From: Cladorhizidae sp. MBARI D1340-BT2
Lineage: Eukaryota; Porifera; Demospongiae; Poecilosclerida; Cladorhizidae
DNA: 64,000 nucleotides
Assembly (NCBI GenBank): GCA_028752905.1
Contig: JAQNBH010000017.1
Coordinates: 30,571,283 to 30,635,282, forward strand
Direction: 5' to 3'
Position 1 is the stretch's first letter, and each line of letters begins with the position of its first letter. The translations under genes were made by a program, and so were the position numbers. Shown in pieces: positions 21,641 through 33,666 of the stretch. The notes below the pieces were generated by a model, which was given only the letters and a program-made list of their open reading frames with translations, was not told where the DNA came from and did no database searches.

Positions 21641-23439
21641 ATGGTCATTCTAATGTGCTCACACCCACGTTTACTAGCAAACTTCTTATCCTTTTATCTT
21701 ATTGTTCTTTAGATCACTATCGTAGACTTTCCTTGGCTAGCTCAGTGGCGCAGCTAGCAAGGAAGAGATGGTAGGGCATGGCCTGCTCACGCCTACTTTT
21801 GTATTAACCACACCCACTTAATTATGCACATTCTATATAACTAGACTGGTTGAATCCCTGACCACATTTCCCAGGACCCACCTTGCCCCATTTTTATTAG
21901 TATTATGATCCTAGTTTAAAAGAATTATAGCAACAAATTCAAATGTAAGTTCTCTAGTGGGTGAATCTGGTGAGTCACTGTGTCTAGTCACTATCACAGG
22001 TAATCAATTGTAAGTCAGAGTGTAGAGTAGTAGCAAGATAAGAAGTTTTACATGAATTTCTATGAGTTGCGGTCTTCACTGATCTGAGAAAATCAGCTGA
22101 AACAAGATGGCTATTGTCAAAACAAGGTTTACCACTGTTAATGACATACCCTGTAGGATCTAACCTCATTCTGAGGTCAGTTACGATCTTTCTACTCTAT
22201 TAGCATTTGATCTATCAGCTTCAAAGTAAAAATAAGCAGGCCATTTCTCAATAAGTCATTTAAATGGAACATTCCAAACTGAGCCAGCAAGTGGTAGAAT
22301 TCTTATATTTTCAAACTCAGTTTCCCTTTCCGAGTATTCAGTCCTCCTTTTTTACAATATTTAAAATGATAAGGAATATCAATGAAAAGGTTATCAACTG
22401 ACACTGGTAGTCGTATTTAAGCCTACAGTAGCACAGAGGGCAGCAAGATGGCATGTGCACCAAATAGATATGTATATGGAGGACAAGTGCAATGGGGTTG
22501 GAAGAGTTGAATTCTTCCTGAAAGTGGCAGTGTATGGTGTTTTTTTCTTTTCTTCCTCCCCCCACCCCCACCTTGTTCAGGACTGATGCAATTCCTAGGT
22601 TAGGTTAGAATATTTGAGGAGGTGGGGGGAGGCAATGTATATATTGATATAGATATAATAATAATGACTCGAGAAAAAGTGTTCCGGACCTGCCCAGGTA
22701 GAAATAGTGCTCATGATGGAGGCATATAGCATTACTTCTCGAGACAGCCACAGAAATGTGCTGAAACAAGTCAGCTTTAGAATTGGCCTCTCCTATAACA
22801 CACCACATGAGCCCCCTCCCCCTTACCCAACCCTTCTCTGGATCAACCTTAATATACAACATTGCAATTCAGTGCAGACCAGGTATATATCTGCCCCTGC
22901 ACAGTAGTGACACACATAAACTAAATGAAACACAGAGCGGGACTATTAATTCAGTTTATAGAGTTTAGTTATATACGACGTCAGTGTTCCAAAAATCTTG
23001 GCCTCTGTTCTGAATCACCTATGAATACATTGCAGCATCTTTCAGTTGACCGTTAACTCCTTATGGACGTGTAATACCATGCGATTATTTAACCTCAGCT
23101 GACTTATGGTGTTTCGTTTCTACCCAGCAAAGGGCACTAATTGATATTTTTGATGTAAAATTCATGGCTGGTAGATCAAAATGAGTTTGAAAAGTCGAGA
23201 CACTTAAAAAAGCAACAATTTCTTATACAGCCATCGTGTCTGAAAAGAATGCAGAAATTGTAGTCGTATTGTGATCAGTTACCAGATTTTGAATTCACTG
23301 AAATTCCAGTCTAAGATGCTTAAAGAACCTCAGGATGGTTGTTATATAAAAGGATCAAATTCCACTGTGATAGTTTCATTCCAGCAATTTTAACAGAAGC
23401 TGCAAACCTCGTGGCATCAAAATATTGTGACACAGCAGT
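21641..23439. other. 1.8 kb without a recognised gene
   Basis: No coding sequence could be supported on either strand. C-rich stretches near 22558-22572 and a pyrimidine-rich segment at 22810-22832 are the only local features. Confidence 0.6.
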
Positions 23440-24455
23440 ATGGCTTCATACAGGATTTTAACTTGGGGGGGGGGGGGGGGGGGGGGAGAACTTTTTTCGG
23501 ATTTACAACTATACTGTCACATAATAATCTTAGGGACTTTTTAGGGGAGATTTTTTTTGTTTTGTGTGAGTGTGTGTGTGTGGATTTGGTTATATTGCTT
23601 GTGTAATAGCTATTAATACTTCATGCTTTGTTGTTGTTTTTCCCCCTCATTTTTCTATATAGTGTACATATAGTACATTTAGTACAGGCATTTTGTGAGA
23701 AAAAAGGGGTGAACCTCCCACAAATTCCAACAGAACTGTTAGTCTCAGAAATATGTTCTTTATAACATATCAAAAGTCTTAAGTAATCCAAGTGGTGGAA
23801 AGTATTGAAAAGGTCACCCCAAGAGACGTGTCCATGGTGGGGAGAGTTCCAATCCTGTTCCACAGGGAAGAAGGTTGTGATTGCAGTGACATACCATAAA
23901 CTTGTCACTATGATGGCACAGAACCCAATGCACACCCAGACCTCATATGGAAGACTACAGTTAGCCTCCCTTCAGGCAGCTGATTCTGTTACTAGCAATT
24001 AAGAAAAATGTTGGTAGCTACCATGACCAATTTATGGAAAATTTTCTACTACTCTCCCAAGAAAGCGGAAGCTCTCAAAGAAGTACAGCGGCATTGAATA
24101 TGCCAGAGCTGAAAGTTGTGAAGCCAAGTGATACTAGGTGGTTATCTCACGAGCGCTGCCTGCGAGCTATTCGCAAGGAACTACCAGCTTTAATAACAAC
24201 TTTACATCATCTATGAATCATCTGGTGATGCAGAGGCATATGGCCTTGCTGTCACCACACAAGTATGACAGTAGGCTAAATCTTCATCATAATGCAGAAA
24301 AGTCCACTATTGAAACCAAGATGCTTGAAATGGTCACGATAGAACAGTTTTTTTCCTTTCTAAAGGAGTGCTTTGAAAATCTAAAGCTTGGGCCAGTTGA
24401 TGTGGAGTAGCAGAAATATCTGGAGGATGAAAACTACAGCTTGCCATAGCTCAAC
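23440..24455 (+). pseudogene. hAT relic related to the 14.8-17.7 kb element
   Basis: TTCATACAGGATTTTAACTT followed by 22 Gs (23465-23486) repeats the left-end structure of the first hAT element. Further on, pieces of its transposase occur: LQLASLQAADSVT near 23955-23990, and MPELKVVKPSDTRWLSHERC with RAIRKELPALITTLH at 24100-24215. Most of the N-terminal half is deleted. The relic appears interrupted at 24455 by the next element. Confidence 0.72.
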
Positions 24456-24559
24456 CAGTGTTGCCATAATTTTTCCAAATTACTCGCCTGTGTTATCCAA
24501 ATTTTTTGGCAACCAAAAAATCCAAACAACAATTTCAACATACTAAAGTGTGTTCATAG

Positions 24560-26543
24560 CATTTACACATGTCTTTAATAGTTCGGTGTTCGGTTTAAAT
24601 TCATAGCATTTTTGAGGAACATTGAATTGCACTGTTAAAAGTGAATTTAATGTAGAAATTCGTAGTCTGTTTCTGTGCTTCGTTTTGTTGAGACCAATGT
24701 GGCTGAATAAATATTCGGTATCAGCATTGCCAAACTAGAATGGGTTTTGCGAGTTTTGCCAATGTGGAGTAGCGATACTCAGTTTCCAAGCAGTCTTTGA
24801 TTTGGCTGATTGCATGCCAATACTTATCCACCTCTGTGATGGCCGTGACTTTAGGAGGTAATGGCGATGTGCAGAAATCCATAAATTCCTCTTCAAGGCT
24901 GGGTTTGTCACCAACTTGAACTACCTGAGGAACACACTCTGCTGCAGCAAGCACCTAACCAGCCATACTGTATTGTTGTAAGCCTGGTTGAAGCCATTTG
25001 AGATTGGAGAGTAACTTGTGACTTATAGGTAATCGTTTGACAGCTCCCTTGGCTGCAGCAATCCACCAAGCTTGGATAGTCTCTCTAAATTTTCTCACAT
25101 CTTCAGATGACAATCCATCCTCTTCTTCAAGGTATGATAGTGTGTTGTGACCTACGAAAACTTTGTGTACAGGGAGATACTCCTCGGAGTTATCAATACA
25201 CACTTCTGAAACATGTTCAGCAGCACACACGTACTCAGAATTCATGAACCGCAACAGAAATTTTCATATTAAGCCAGCTCTTGGTAGAGAACATGAAGAA
25301 TTGGAGATTGCTGCTGCATGTACCTGTTGAAATTATTAACAATTGGTAATGCAGAACATAGAAAGAGCAAGTAAGTTTTGGTCAGAGGCTTTTCAAGTAC
25401 AATTTTTACTCTTCTCTCTACTGCCTGCTTATCCTCAGTGTACTTAGAAAGTATGAGAGTAAGGCTTCATATTGCTCGATAGGCGATTTACACAAGCTTC
25501 AAGGCTGAGCCATCGTGTTTGGCATGCTTTTACAACTTGTGTGGCTTGCATTCCACAAAACTCTGAAATTCTTCAAACTGTCACAGCCTCCTTGGGCTCT
25601 TATGGAAATAAATCAGTTGTCAGATCTTCCAATTCATCAGGCAAGACTTTGCAGGCCTCATTTGCTATTAGTGCTGCTATGTGATAATGACAATGAAGAG
25701 CAACTAAAGCTGGCTGCTTACATCGTAACCGTGACATCACTGAATTTCGTGCTCCCAACATTACATTGGCCTAATCCGACAAGATTATCATAAAGGAGGG
25801 TAGTTGATTCTTGAAAATACTTTTAAATAGCAGCTCTACAGTTGCCCTCTCTACACTCTCTATGGCAAAAAGACACATCTCACCTGTCCTTGGGTGTTAT
25901 CGAAGAATCGAAGCATAATATATAGCAGCTTGTTGTGTAACGGTAATATCAGTTGTCTCATCAGTTTGGAGGCTGAAGTATTTAGTCTCTCTAACAAAAT
26001 GGTTTTCCAACAATCCTGGGCAATAACTTTCAACACAGCGGTTGCTTACGACTGCACTTAAAGTCTTTAGCAATAGAAGAATCAGGAAACATCAACTTGC
26101 TACAATGATCTCCCAAATGAAAGGCAAGATGGTGCTCTCCAAGGAAATATGCAAAGAGTACTTCTGCATGGATTACAGACTCCTCTCTTATTGGCCCAAA
26201 AGTAGCTGTAGAGGCAGTACACCCACACCATCTTTTTCTGAGTTTTTGTGTAATTTCGTTTCCTGATGTCTCCTGAGATCTCTAGTACCACCTCTTCCAA
26301 GGTTTATATCACGAGAGCACTTCATACAGAAGGCAAAAGAAAATCCCTTTCTCGAAGTTGTGGCCCATGGGAAAGTTTTGCATACTGTCTACGATAGACA
26401 CACAATCGCTTTTTTGCAGACTTAGAAGACCTGATAGATGTAGAGATTTGACTGATTTGTGAAACCTCATTATCAGAGTCAGAATCCATATCTGAAGAAT
26501 CTTCTTCTGGTAACCTTGAAGTACTGGGTTTTGAAGATGCCAT
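24560..26543 (-). pseudogene. hAT transposase with BED/TTF-like zinc finger, broken
   Basis: The reading starts at Met 26543 (MASSKPSTSRLPEEDSS). A zinc finger follows in another frame near 26240-26340 (AFCMKCSRDINLGRGGTRDL then RRHQETKLHK: C-x2-C and H-x6-H spacing). Middle parts are heavily degraded. The C-terminal region reads at 24955-25254 and 24721-24954 (EVDKYWHAISQIKD), then after a shift near 24725 the dimerisation segment NADTEYLFSHIGLNKTKHRN at about 24640-24705. This order is typical of a hAT family common in marine invertebrates and fish. The gene has frameshifts and stops. Confidence 0.75.
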
Positions 26544-26659
26544 AGCTAACTCTCTCTGACACTCACTGTGAAAGATTCTAACTCTCGCACAAATCAGGCT
26601 TTAAATACCCAACCAGATAGCTCAGCATGAGCATGCACATAGATCAAAGGGTTCTGGCT

Positions 26660-26815
26660 CTGCAGGCATATTCCTGCACAGACCTGGGTGAACACAGGAC
26701 AGTGCAGCTGCAGACCAGGTGACCACATAACACAGGACTGTGCAGGAATATTTCTGCACAGACCAGGTGACCACATGAATATTCCTGCACAGACCAGGTG
26801 ACCACAAAATGACCA
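26660..26815. repeat. Degenerate tandem repeat (CCTGCACAGACCAGGTGACC units)
   Basis: Four imperfect copies of TTCCTGCACAGACCAGGTGA followed by CCACA lie near the right end of the BED-type hAT element. They are subterminal repeats of that transposon and could be transposase-binding sites. Confidence 0.7.
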
Positions 26816-26994
26816 CACTCAGCTAATACCACAGAGAGTGGTTTTGAAATAGGCTGCACATGGTCTGATATGCATGATATGTCAAACATTTTTCTAATGT
26901 CCAAACATTTATTGATAAAATCCAACAGAAAAATTAAGGGCCAAACAGTTTGGATAAAATCCAACACTATGGCAACACTGCTCAACAGACTGCA

Positions 26995-27125
26995 CTACTG
27001 AGCAGCAAGTATGATCATGTGATCACAACTCACTGCACCATGTATGATCATAATGATCACAACTGCACTGAGCAGCATGTATGATCATATGATCACAACT
27101 CACTGCACACTGAACAGCTGATGAT
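26995..27125. repeat. Three palindrome-rich repeats (GTATGATCATGTGATCACAA)
   Basis: Three copies of a unit of about 45-55 bp contain ATGATCAT and GTGATCAC palindromes and end in CTCACTGCAC. They lie just outside the BED-type hAT element. Confidence 0.7.
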
Positions 27126-27292
27126 CTGGTCAGGTGATCTTGTACACCCTCTTTATTTATCTTGCTGTCAAGGCAATGTGAAAAATACTTTGTGGTGGTT
27201 TAACAGCTGAGCTGGAAGTGTGTGTGGGGGTGGGGGGAGGCTTGACAACTGCGGATGATGGGAGCTGGAGCTGAAAACTATGTCGAGAGGTA

Positions 27293-27474
27293 GTGTATTC
27301 TTTGGAAGGTCAAAAAATCTCCACTGTCACTGGGCTACTGGTAAACACAAATATCAAGTTGAAGCATCGGCTGCTCATGTGTTTGTCAGAGTCCTCACAT
27401 GGGGGCCTGTTCAAGTTAGCACAAAGTCTGGGTCAGCTGGTAACTACTGAAAATGACTCTAAGCCTATTACATG
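27293..27474 (+). CDS. Possible exon with strong donor, unidentified
   Basis: An open stretch (SLEGQKISTVTGLLVNTN... to ENDSKPIT) ends at ATG followed by GTAAGAATG, a good donor site. It is predicted helical and rather conserved-looking. No matching acceptor or partner exon was settled, and I do not recognise the family. A chance frame remains possible. Confidence 0.18.
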
Positions 27475-27726
27475 GTAAGAATGTATAATATGAAGATGCC
27501 AGTTGCTTATAAAAAGAAACTGCACATAAATGTGTCACCATCAAATAAGGGGGGTGGGGGGGGGGGGGTTTAGTGCTTGATGCGACGTTAAGTGCGCCAC
27601 GGCTATGCATGTACTCAAGGGATCTGAGTTACAGGTGTGTGGTTTACACGAAAAGGTGTGGTTCCAGTCATGTGTTAAATTTCCGGTGGGGAAAAGTTCT
27701 GGCGTGGTCGGTGGTGCTACTTCCTA

Positions 27727-27997
27727 AAAAGCTGTGATGGACTGTAGCTATGCTGCTCTATCGTGTCAGTGATAGTATAAACATTGCTGCTTTGACACAA
27801 TAGCTGGCAAAGGGTTTTTATGAATCTCATGGGACTGGCACTTGAATATAGGACTAGGGCTAGGGCGAGGGTGGGAACAAAACTTTCAAGGGCTTTTGGA
27901 GGTGATACAGCATTAGCAAGCTATTGTGTCCAAGCAGCAATGTTTATACTAACACTGCACACGATAGAGCAGCCTAGCTAAGTCCATCACAGCTGTT
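27727..27997. mobile_element. MITE with about 85-bp terminal inverted repeats, TA target duplication
   Basis: The left arm (27727 to about 27815: AAAAGCTGTGATGGACT, then CTGCTCTATCGTGT, then TAGTATAAACATTGCTGC) is matched in reverse by the right arm (about 27915-27997). TA lies immediately outside both ends (27725-27726 and 27998-27999). The 271-bp element has no coding capacity, so it is a non-autonomous DNA transposon, perhaps mobilised by a Tc1/mariner-type enzyme given the TA. Confidence 0.8.
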
Positions 27998-28017
27998 TAG
28001 CAAGCAGTATTTTACCA

Positions 28018-30890
28018 TCTAGTTACTCAATTTATAGGAAAGATAGACCTTCACGTGGTGGAGGTGTCATGGTTGCGGTGAAGGACTCGATAACAAGTTC
28101 TCTTGTGACTTCTCCAAGTGATATCGAAGTTGTTACTGTTACTGTTGGTTCACCTTATGTGGTTACAGTCTGTGTAGTTTATACCCCTCCAAATGTTCCG
28201 GACCATTACCACAATAAATTGATTAAATATCTCACATCTCTGACTTCAAACACACACAGAGTGGTCATTGTAGGTGATTTTAACTTTCCAGATATTTGTT
28301 GGTGTACCCTGAGTGGTTGTAGTGCTGTTTCTAGTAGGTTTTGTGACTTTGTTTTTGAGAGTAACCTAACACAACTAATTCATAGCCCTACCCACGTAAG
28401 AGGCAATATCTTTGATTTAGTGTTCACTGACAATGAGGATCTTGTATGCAATGCTGTGGTTCATCCACCTGGCGACACACCTTTCTCTTCTGATAATTTT
28501 TTGGTCTCCTTTCAAGTAATTGTCTCCAATAGTAGTGCCAGCCTCAGGGATACCTCTCTTGTCTTTGATTATCCGAAAGCAGACTGGGAAGGCCTCTGCA
28601 ATCACCTGATGGATGGGGACCTTAGCTTGTGCATGGAGCTAGAGGATGTGGATGAAATCTGGTCTGCTTTCAAATATATTGTGAGTTCTACCATGAATAT
28701 GTACATACCAAGGGTCCAGCCCCAATTGCCGAAATGGTTTACTGCAGACATTCGTCACCAGTTCAAATGTCTAAAGTCCAGGCGTAGACGTTATGCCCAG
28801 CATCCAACTCCAACTAAGCTAGATCAGTTAAAAGTAGCTATGGCACTTTTCCAGCAAGCTTCTAAGCAAGCCAAGGCTACTTACGAAAGTAAGCTAATAA
28901 GCAACTTTACAGCTTCAGGCAACTCTGCTGTCTACAAGTACATCAATAACCTTCGGAAGGGTGGAGCAATTCCATCTAAAGTGTTTCATGATTCTACTTC
29001 TGCCACGTCTGATGTAGACAAAGCGATCATGTTCAACAGCTACTTCAATTCTGTATTCACTCATAGTTCATATTCACTACCCACTCTTGAGGAAATGCCT
29101 TTGTCTGAATCTACATTGTCTACCATCGAGATTACAGAAGAAGATGTATATATAGCCCTCTCAACACTTGATAGCACCAAAGCCATGGGTTTGGATGGAA
29201 TCGGTCCCAAGGTTCTGAAGTGTTGTGCACTGGCACTCTATAAACCTCTACACCACTTATTCAATTCTAGTTTGTCGAAGCATTCAATCCCTTCTGAGTG
29301 GCGGATTCACAGTATCACACCTATATTCATAAATCTGGAGACCATGGCTCAGTCAAGAACTACAGACCTATTTCCCTCTTGAGTTCTACCTCTAAAATCT
29401 TGGAACGTATTATTTATAAAAAGATTATTTCATTCATAGAATCTGCTCTGTCCACTGTGCAGTTTGGTTTTCTTAGAGGACGCTCCTCTCTGCAACAACT
29501 ACTGATATTTTATGCGAACATTAGCGAGTCAGTCCATACTAATTCTCAATCGGATGTGATGTACCTGGACTTTGCAAAAGCATTCGACAGTGTTCCGCAT
29601 AATGAACTTCTGGTCAAGCTGAGGAGCATAGGCATATGTGGTGATCTCTGGTCCTGGATTCATAGCTATCTCAGGAAAAGACAGCAATGTGTAAGCCTAG
29701 GAAGCACCCGCTCTAGCTTATTGCCTGTGATCTCAGGAGTACCTCAAGGTAGCATCCTGGGTCCCCTACTATTTCTAGTCTACATTAATGACCTCCCATC
29801 CTGTGTCAAAAATTCAAATATTTTCTTGTTCGCCGATGATGCCAAGTGTGTGAAGCTTGTTGAAAACATGTCTGACAGTTTATGCCTTCAAGCTGATCTG
29901 GACAACCTATGGGAATGGAGCCGTACGTGGAAGCTTCTGTTTAAGGAAGTGAAGTGTACCGCCTTTAGCTTTTGCTTGGGAGATCCTCCAATTTCCTCGT
30001 CTTACCACATCCACGATCACGACATTCCTGTCAAGTCTACCCACAGAGATCTGGGAGTCATTACCTCATCTGATCTCTCTTGGACGGCTCATTATAATCA
30101 TCTCACCTCAAGGGCATATAAAATCATTGGGCTACTACGGCGCACATTCAGCTCAGCTGATTCTGTATCAGCCAAGAAAATTCTGTATATATCTGTCGTA
30201 AGATCACAACTTTTGTACTGCTCACAGATTTGGCGTCCACATTTAATCAAGGATATCCTGAAGCTTGAAAAGATACAGAGGAGGGCTACTAAGTTCATTC
30301 TAAATGACTATGTAACTGATTATAAAACAAGGCTTATTCAACTGGACCTTCTACCTTTGATGTATGAATTTAAACTAAATGATGTGATGTTCTGTGTGAG
30401 AAGCCTCAAATCTCCAGCATGCCACTTTGACATTAATAAATTCATCAAATTTAGTTCTAACACTACAAGATCGGGCACCAACCAGCGTATGAGTCCACAG
30501 CCATTCCACGTCAAACACTACACACTATACCTACTTTAATAGGTTACCAAGATTATGGAACTCCTTTCCGCCTATTGATATCAATCTATCCTCCAGCACC
30601 ATCAAGCATAATATCAAGCAGGTTTTATTAAGCCACATCAAACCCAACTTCAACCCTGACTCCCCTTGTACCTTTCATTATGTATGTCCTTGTGCAAATT
30701 GTTCCCATACACCCCACGCTCCTATCTTTAATTAAGTATTAATTTAATAATTTTTATCCATTGCATGTTTAGGCTACTAGTCACATAGGCTAGTTGTCCT
30801 TCAGTGTATTTCTATTCGTGTCTCACCTCGATTGTCTCAATTATATGATACTGTGAAGTAATTTTAAAAAAATTTAAAAACAACAACCCA
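28018..30890 (+). mobile_element. APE-type LINE (jockey/CR1-like), 5'-truncated
   Basis: The element starts inside the endonuclease domain (…RPSRGGGVMVAV) directly after the MITE, so its 5' end is missing. It ends in A-rich sequence near 30865-30890. It has an APE endonuclease, an RT and a C-terminal basic region and is related to the minus-strand LINE at 35.5-38.5 kb. Confidence 0.85.
28069..30735 (+). pseudogene. LINE endonuclease-reverse transcriptase, two frameshifts
   Basis: The first frame (28069-29382) carries the later part of an APE endonuclease (VVIVGDFNFPDICW, then SPTHVRGNIFDLVFTD, then SSDNFLVSFQ) and the start of the RT linker. The second (29298-30539) begins at NYRPISLLSSTSK and holds the RT: YLDFAKAFDSVPH, GVPQGSILGPLLFLVYIN and the catalytic box FADD. 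A third frame continues to 30735 (RLPRLWNSFPPIDINLSSS). Frames change near 29325 and 30525. The first endonuclease motifs are absent through truncation, so the copy is dead although two-thirds of it reads well. Confidence 0.87.
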
Positions 30891-31085
30891 AAAAAAGTAT
30901 CCATTCCAAGCAGCAGTTTCTAACCACCGATAACAACCCTACGCCTGACAGTCCCCCCCCTCCCCCCCCCCCCGTGAAAACCACACCCCTGATGGCGGAA
31001 ATATCACATGACTGGAACCACACCTTTTCGTGTAAACCATCCGACCTCAGATCGAGTGAATTTAGTGAATCCCATGTACTCAAGG

Positions 31086-31932
31086 AGGGACGAATTGTTT
31101 CGTTGGTGTGTTGGGTAAAATGGAAGAAAAAATTTTTTTTTTAAAGGGGAAAAAATTAGTAGTAAAGTGTTAAAAAACCCTTGTGGTTACCACTTTATAG
31201 TTCCATAGATTCTGCAAACTTCATGATATGGACTTGATATATAGCTCAAAAGATAGATCCCTCTGTATGCTCTCTTTTGACTATTTTTCATAGGTATAAC
31301 TATAGCACCAGTGGCTACAACGAGTTATTTCATTAGGCGCGTGGTCAACCGTGCGGTTGGATCTCATGCTTGCAATTTCATCGCTAACCCGACTTACCGC
31401 AGAAAGCAATTCTGTGGTTTTTTCTTTCTTTTTCTTTTCTTCTGACAACAGATTCCATATAGAAATATGAACAGCATCACTGCTAATTTACCGACGCTAA
31501 AATTTGAAAACTTGTGCATCTTTATTTCTGGAGATGTTGTTGACAATAAACAAGGTCGTCTGAATCGGCAACCCAACGGACGAGAAGCTGCATCATAATT
31601 TAAAAAAACTGGACAGCCAGTTGTTTTGGTTTCACTTACCGTAGTTGGCGATTCCACGAGCAACTAAGCAGTAAGCGAGAGCGAAATATACAGTGAAATA
31701 CACCAGAGATATTTGCTCATAGCTTCCTGTTTGACGTCATAAAAAATTCTTGTTGCGAAATGATTACTGAATACTGTACAAAGAACTTGCCAAGTGAAAG
31801 GACTCTTCTGCAAGGAAGTTACAACAGAGCTGTTTGACCACAACTAATCAAGATCACCTCTTCAACATCATAGTAGCTAAATACACATTTGTAGTATAGG
31901 AGAGAAAGTGAAAAGCACCCTCCAAGAAGAAC
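31086..31932. other. Upstream region of the first SLC46-like gene
   Basis: No coding sequence was recognised. Sequence at about 31195-31285 (AGCTCAAAAGATAGAT, then CTCTCTTTTG) recurs in similar form downstream of the gene at 33785-33880. The promoter must lie here, but no clear TATA box was picked out. Confidence 0.5.
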
Positions 31933-33666
31933 ATGGTATTTCAATGTATACAACAAACCTGGAATGTTTTCCTGAAGTGCAGGAAAGCTAAACTCGTTAC
32001 AGTGGAACCTGCAGTGATAATGTATCTGTTAGGAAGGTTGTTTCTCCTTTCTTTATCGCAGCAGTACTTCTTTTTTGTTACTGCTTCCAAGAACTTGCAG
32101 AACAGTTCTTTTCTTCTCCCCAATGGTTCTTTATGTATAGAGAGCTCTACCTTGAACAACTATAGTAAATACCTCTACAGAAGGGTTATGAGTGAGGCCA
32201 ATCAGTTGGTAGCTCTGACTCAAGTAGCAGGATCGTTGACTGCTATCATAATCACTCTTCTATTAGTACCTTTACTAGAACGTTATGGATACAGATTAGG
32301 CATTTTGTTACCTGCATTTGGTAGCATATTGAAAGGTGTCCTGCTGTCTCTTGTGACTCATTACCAACTCAACCCGAACTGGTTCATAGGAGCTAACTTA
32401 GTTGGTGGGTTGTCTGGCGATGTTATTTTGTTCTTAACAGCTTGTTTCGCATATATCTCTCATGTTAGTCCTACAAAGTGGCTCACCATAAGACTTGCCA
32501 TAGGAGAAGCTGCAGCAAATATTGGAGAGGGATCAGGTCAACTGCTTCTAGGCTATTGGCTGCAAGAATCAAGTTGCAGTTATCTCCCACTCATTGAATT
32601 CTACACAGCATGCAATGTGTTTATTGTGGTATACATAGTTCTCCTGGTACCTGAGGCTTTGACTGCTAAACAAAGGAAGAAAAATGCACAAGAGAACTCT
32701 AAAGAAGCCTGCAAGATCTGGCAGGGATTACGTCTAATTTTCACAAACTCATTCTCCAAAGCTTGGAGAATACTAGTTTCACTAACGTATTTATCTGTCT
32801 CAGATTTTGTTGTGACCGGAGGATTAGTGATCTCTTTGTATTTTCTCAAAGCAGTGCCATTTGATTTTAATGCTTTTCATATTGGAATTGTCCAATCTTT
32901 GCAGTCAGTTTGTAGGGCACTGGCCAACACAGTACTTGTGGTAATGATGGTTCTCCTTGAGGTTCCAGATAGTGTTATAATGTTCTTAGCTTTGCTGGTA
33001 AGCAGCAGTAGTCTTATACTGCTGGGACTAGCCAAGAAAAACTGGCAAATCTATACAGGTATTTACTAATATGTACCAAATAATTTCCCCCTCATTATAT
33101 ATGCATCTCTATAGTGTTTGCAATTCAAGGAGTAGACTTAATGGGTTGGGCTGGAGCTGAAGCATTCATGTCCAAACTACTGAACCCAAGAGAGCAAGGT
33201 ATAAATTACACTACAGGAATTTTATGCTTAAATTGTACAAGGAACGAATAATGTATTCCCCAAATATCATTTAACATCTGTGTAGGTACTCTGTTTGCTA
33301 TCATCGTATCAGTCCAGGGAATTTCAGCCACCCTTGCTGGTTTTGCTTGGCCATATATATTCTCCACTGCTATCAGCTACAACCTCCCCTTAGGACTGCC
33401 ATATTTCCTAATGGGAGGAGTAGGATTTATAATACTTCCATTCATCATGTGAGTTATAGATTGGCTAGTGTCTGTTTTGTCTTTGCTTGAACATATGACC
33501 TTGATGTGATTTCAGCCTACTAGTCGTCTTTAAAATGGACGATAGCAGTGTAATGCAACAAAGCGCAACAAAAGATAAGAAAAACCATTGCGATGACAAC
33601 TGTAAAGATCAAGAAAAAGATGATGAACACTCTAAATTTCTTAGCGACACTGTTGACACTGAATGA
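31933..33666 (+). CDS. SLC46-like major facilitator transporter, four exons
   Basis: Predicted exons are 31933-33058, 33115-33198, 33286-33448 and 33516-33666, joined by GT-AG introns of 56, 87 and 67 bp. Phases agree at each join and give 507 aa. The protein is hydrophobic with about 12 membrane segments. It has an EPA motif and QYFF early (residues 26-50), a V-P-L-L-E-R-Y-G-Y-R segment at the cytosolic 2-3 loop of MFS proteins, and REQG-TLFAI late, which match the SLC46 family (proton-coupled folate and related solute carriers) as I remember it. The charged C-terminal tail (DDSSVMQQSATKDKK) is presumably cytosolic. An ATTAAA signal lies at 33733-33738. Substrate is unknown; a plasma or lysosomal membrane location is inferred from the family. 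Confidence 0.83.

Larger units (their letters stand above)
24456..26980 (-). mobile_element. hAT DNA transposon with BED-type finger, CTCAAC target duplication
   Basis: The left terminus at 24456 is CAGTGTTGCCATAATTTTTC. The right terminus, ending at 26980, is the inverse of CAGTGTTGCCATA. Direct repeats CTCAAC flank both ends (24450-24455 and 26981-26986), giving a 6-bp duplication. It lies within or at the edge of an older hAT relic. Length is 2525 bp. The internal gene is on the minus strand. Confidence 0.83.
27608..31085. repeat. Composite unit: 13-bp direct repeats enclosing a perfect 35-bp inverted repeat
   Basis: CATGTACTCAAGG occurs at 27608-27620 and again, same orientation, at 31073-31085. 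Just inside, 27640-27674 is the exact reverse complement of 31005-31039, 35 of 35 bases. GATCTGAG also pairs across the unit. The MITE at 27727-27997 and the APE LINE at 28018-30890 lie between the arms. The layout looks like one older element with terminal inverted repeats and a target duplication that later took in other elements, or a foldback element. Confidence 0.6.

Noticed and set aside
21738..21748. TAGCTCAGTGG, a tRNA A-box-like motif
   Set aside because: No B box or cloverleaf partner sequences follow at the right distance; at most a fragment of a SINE or other element.
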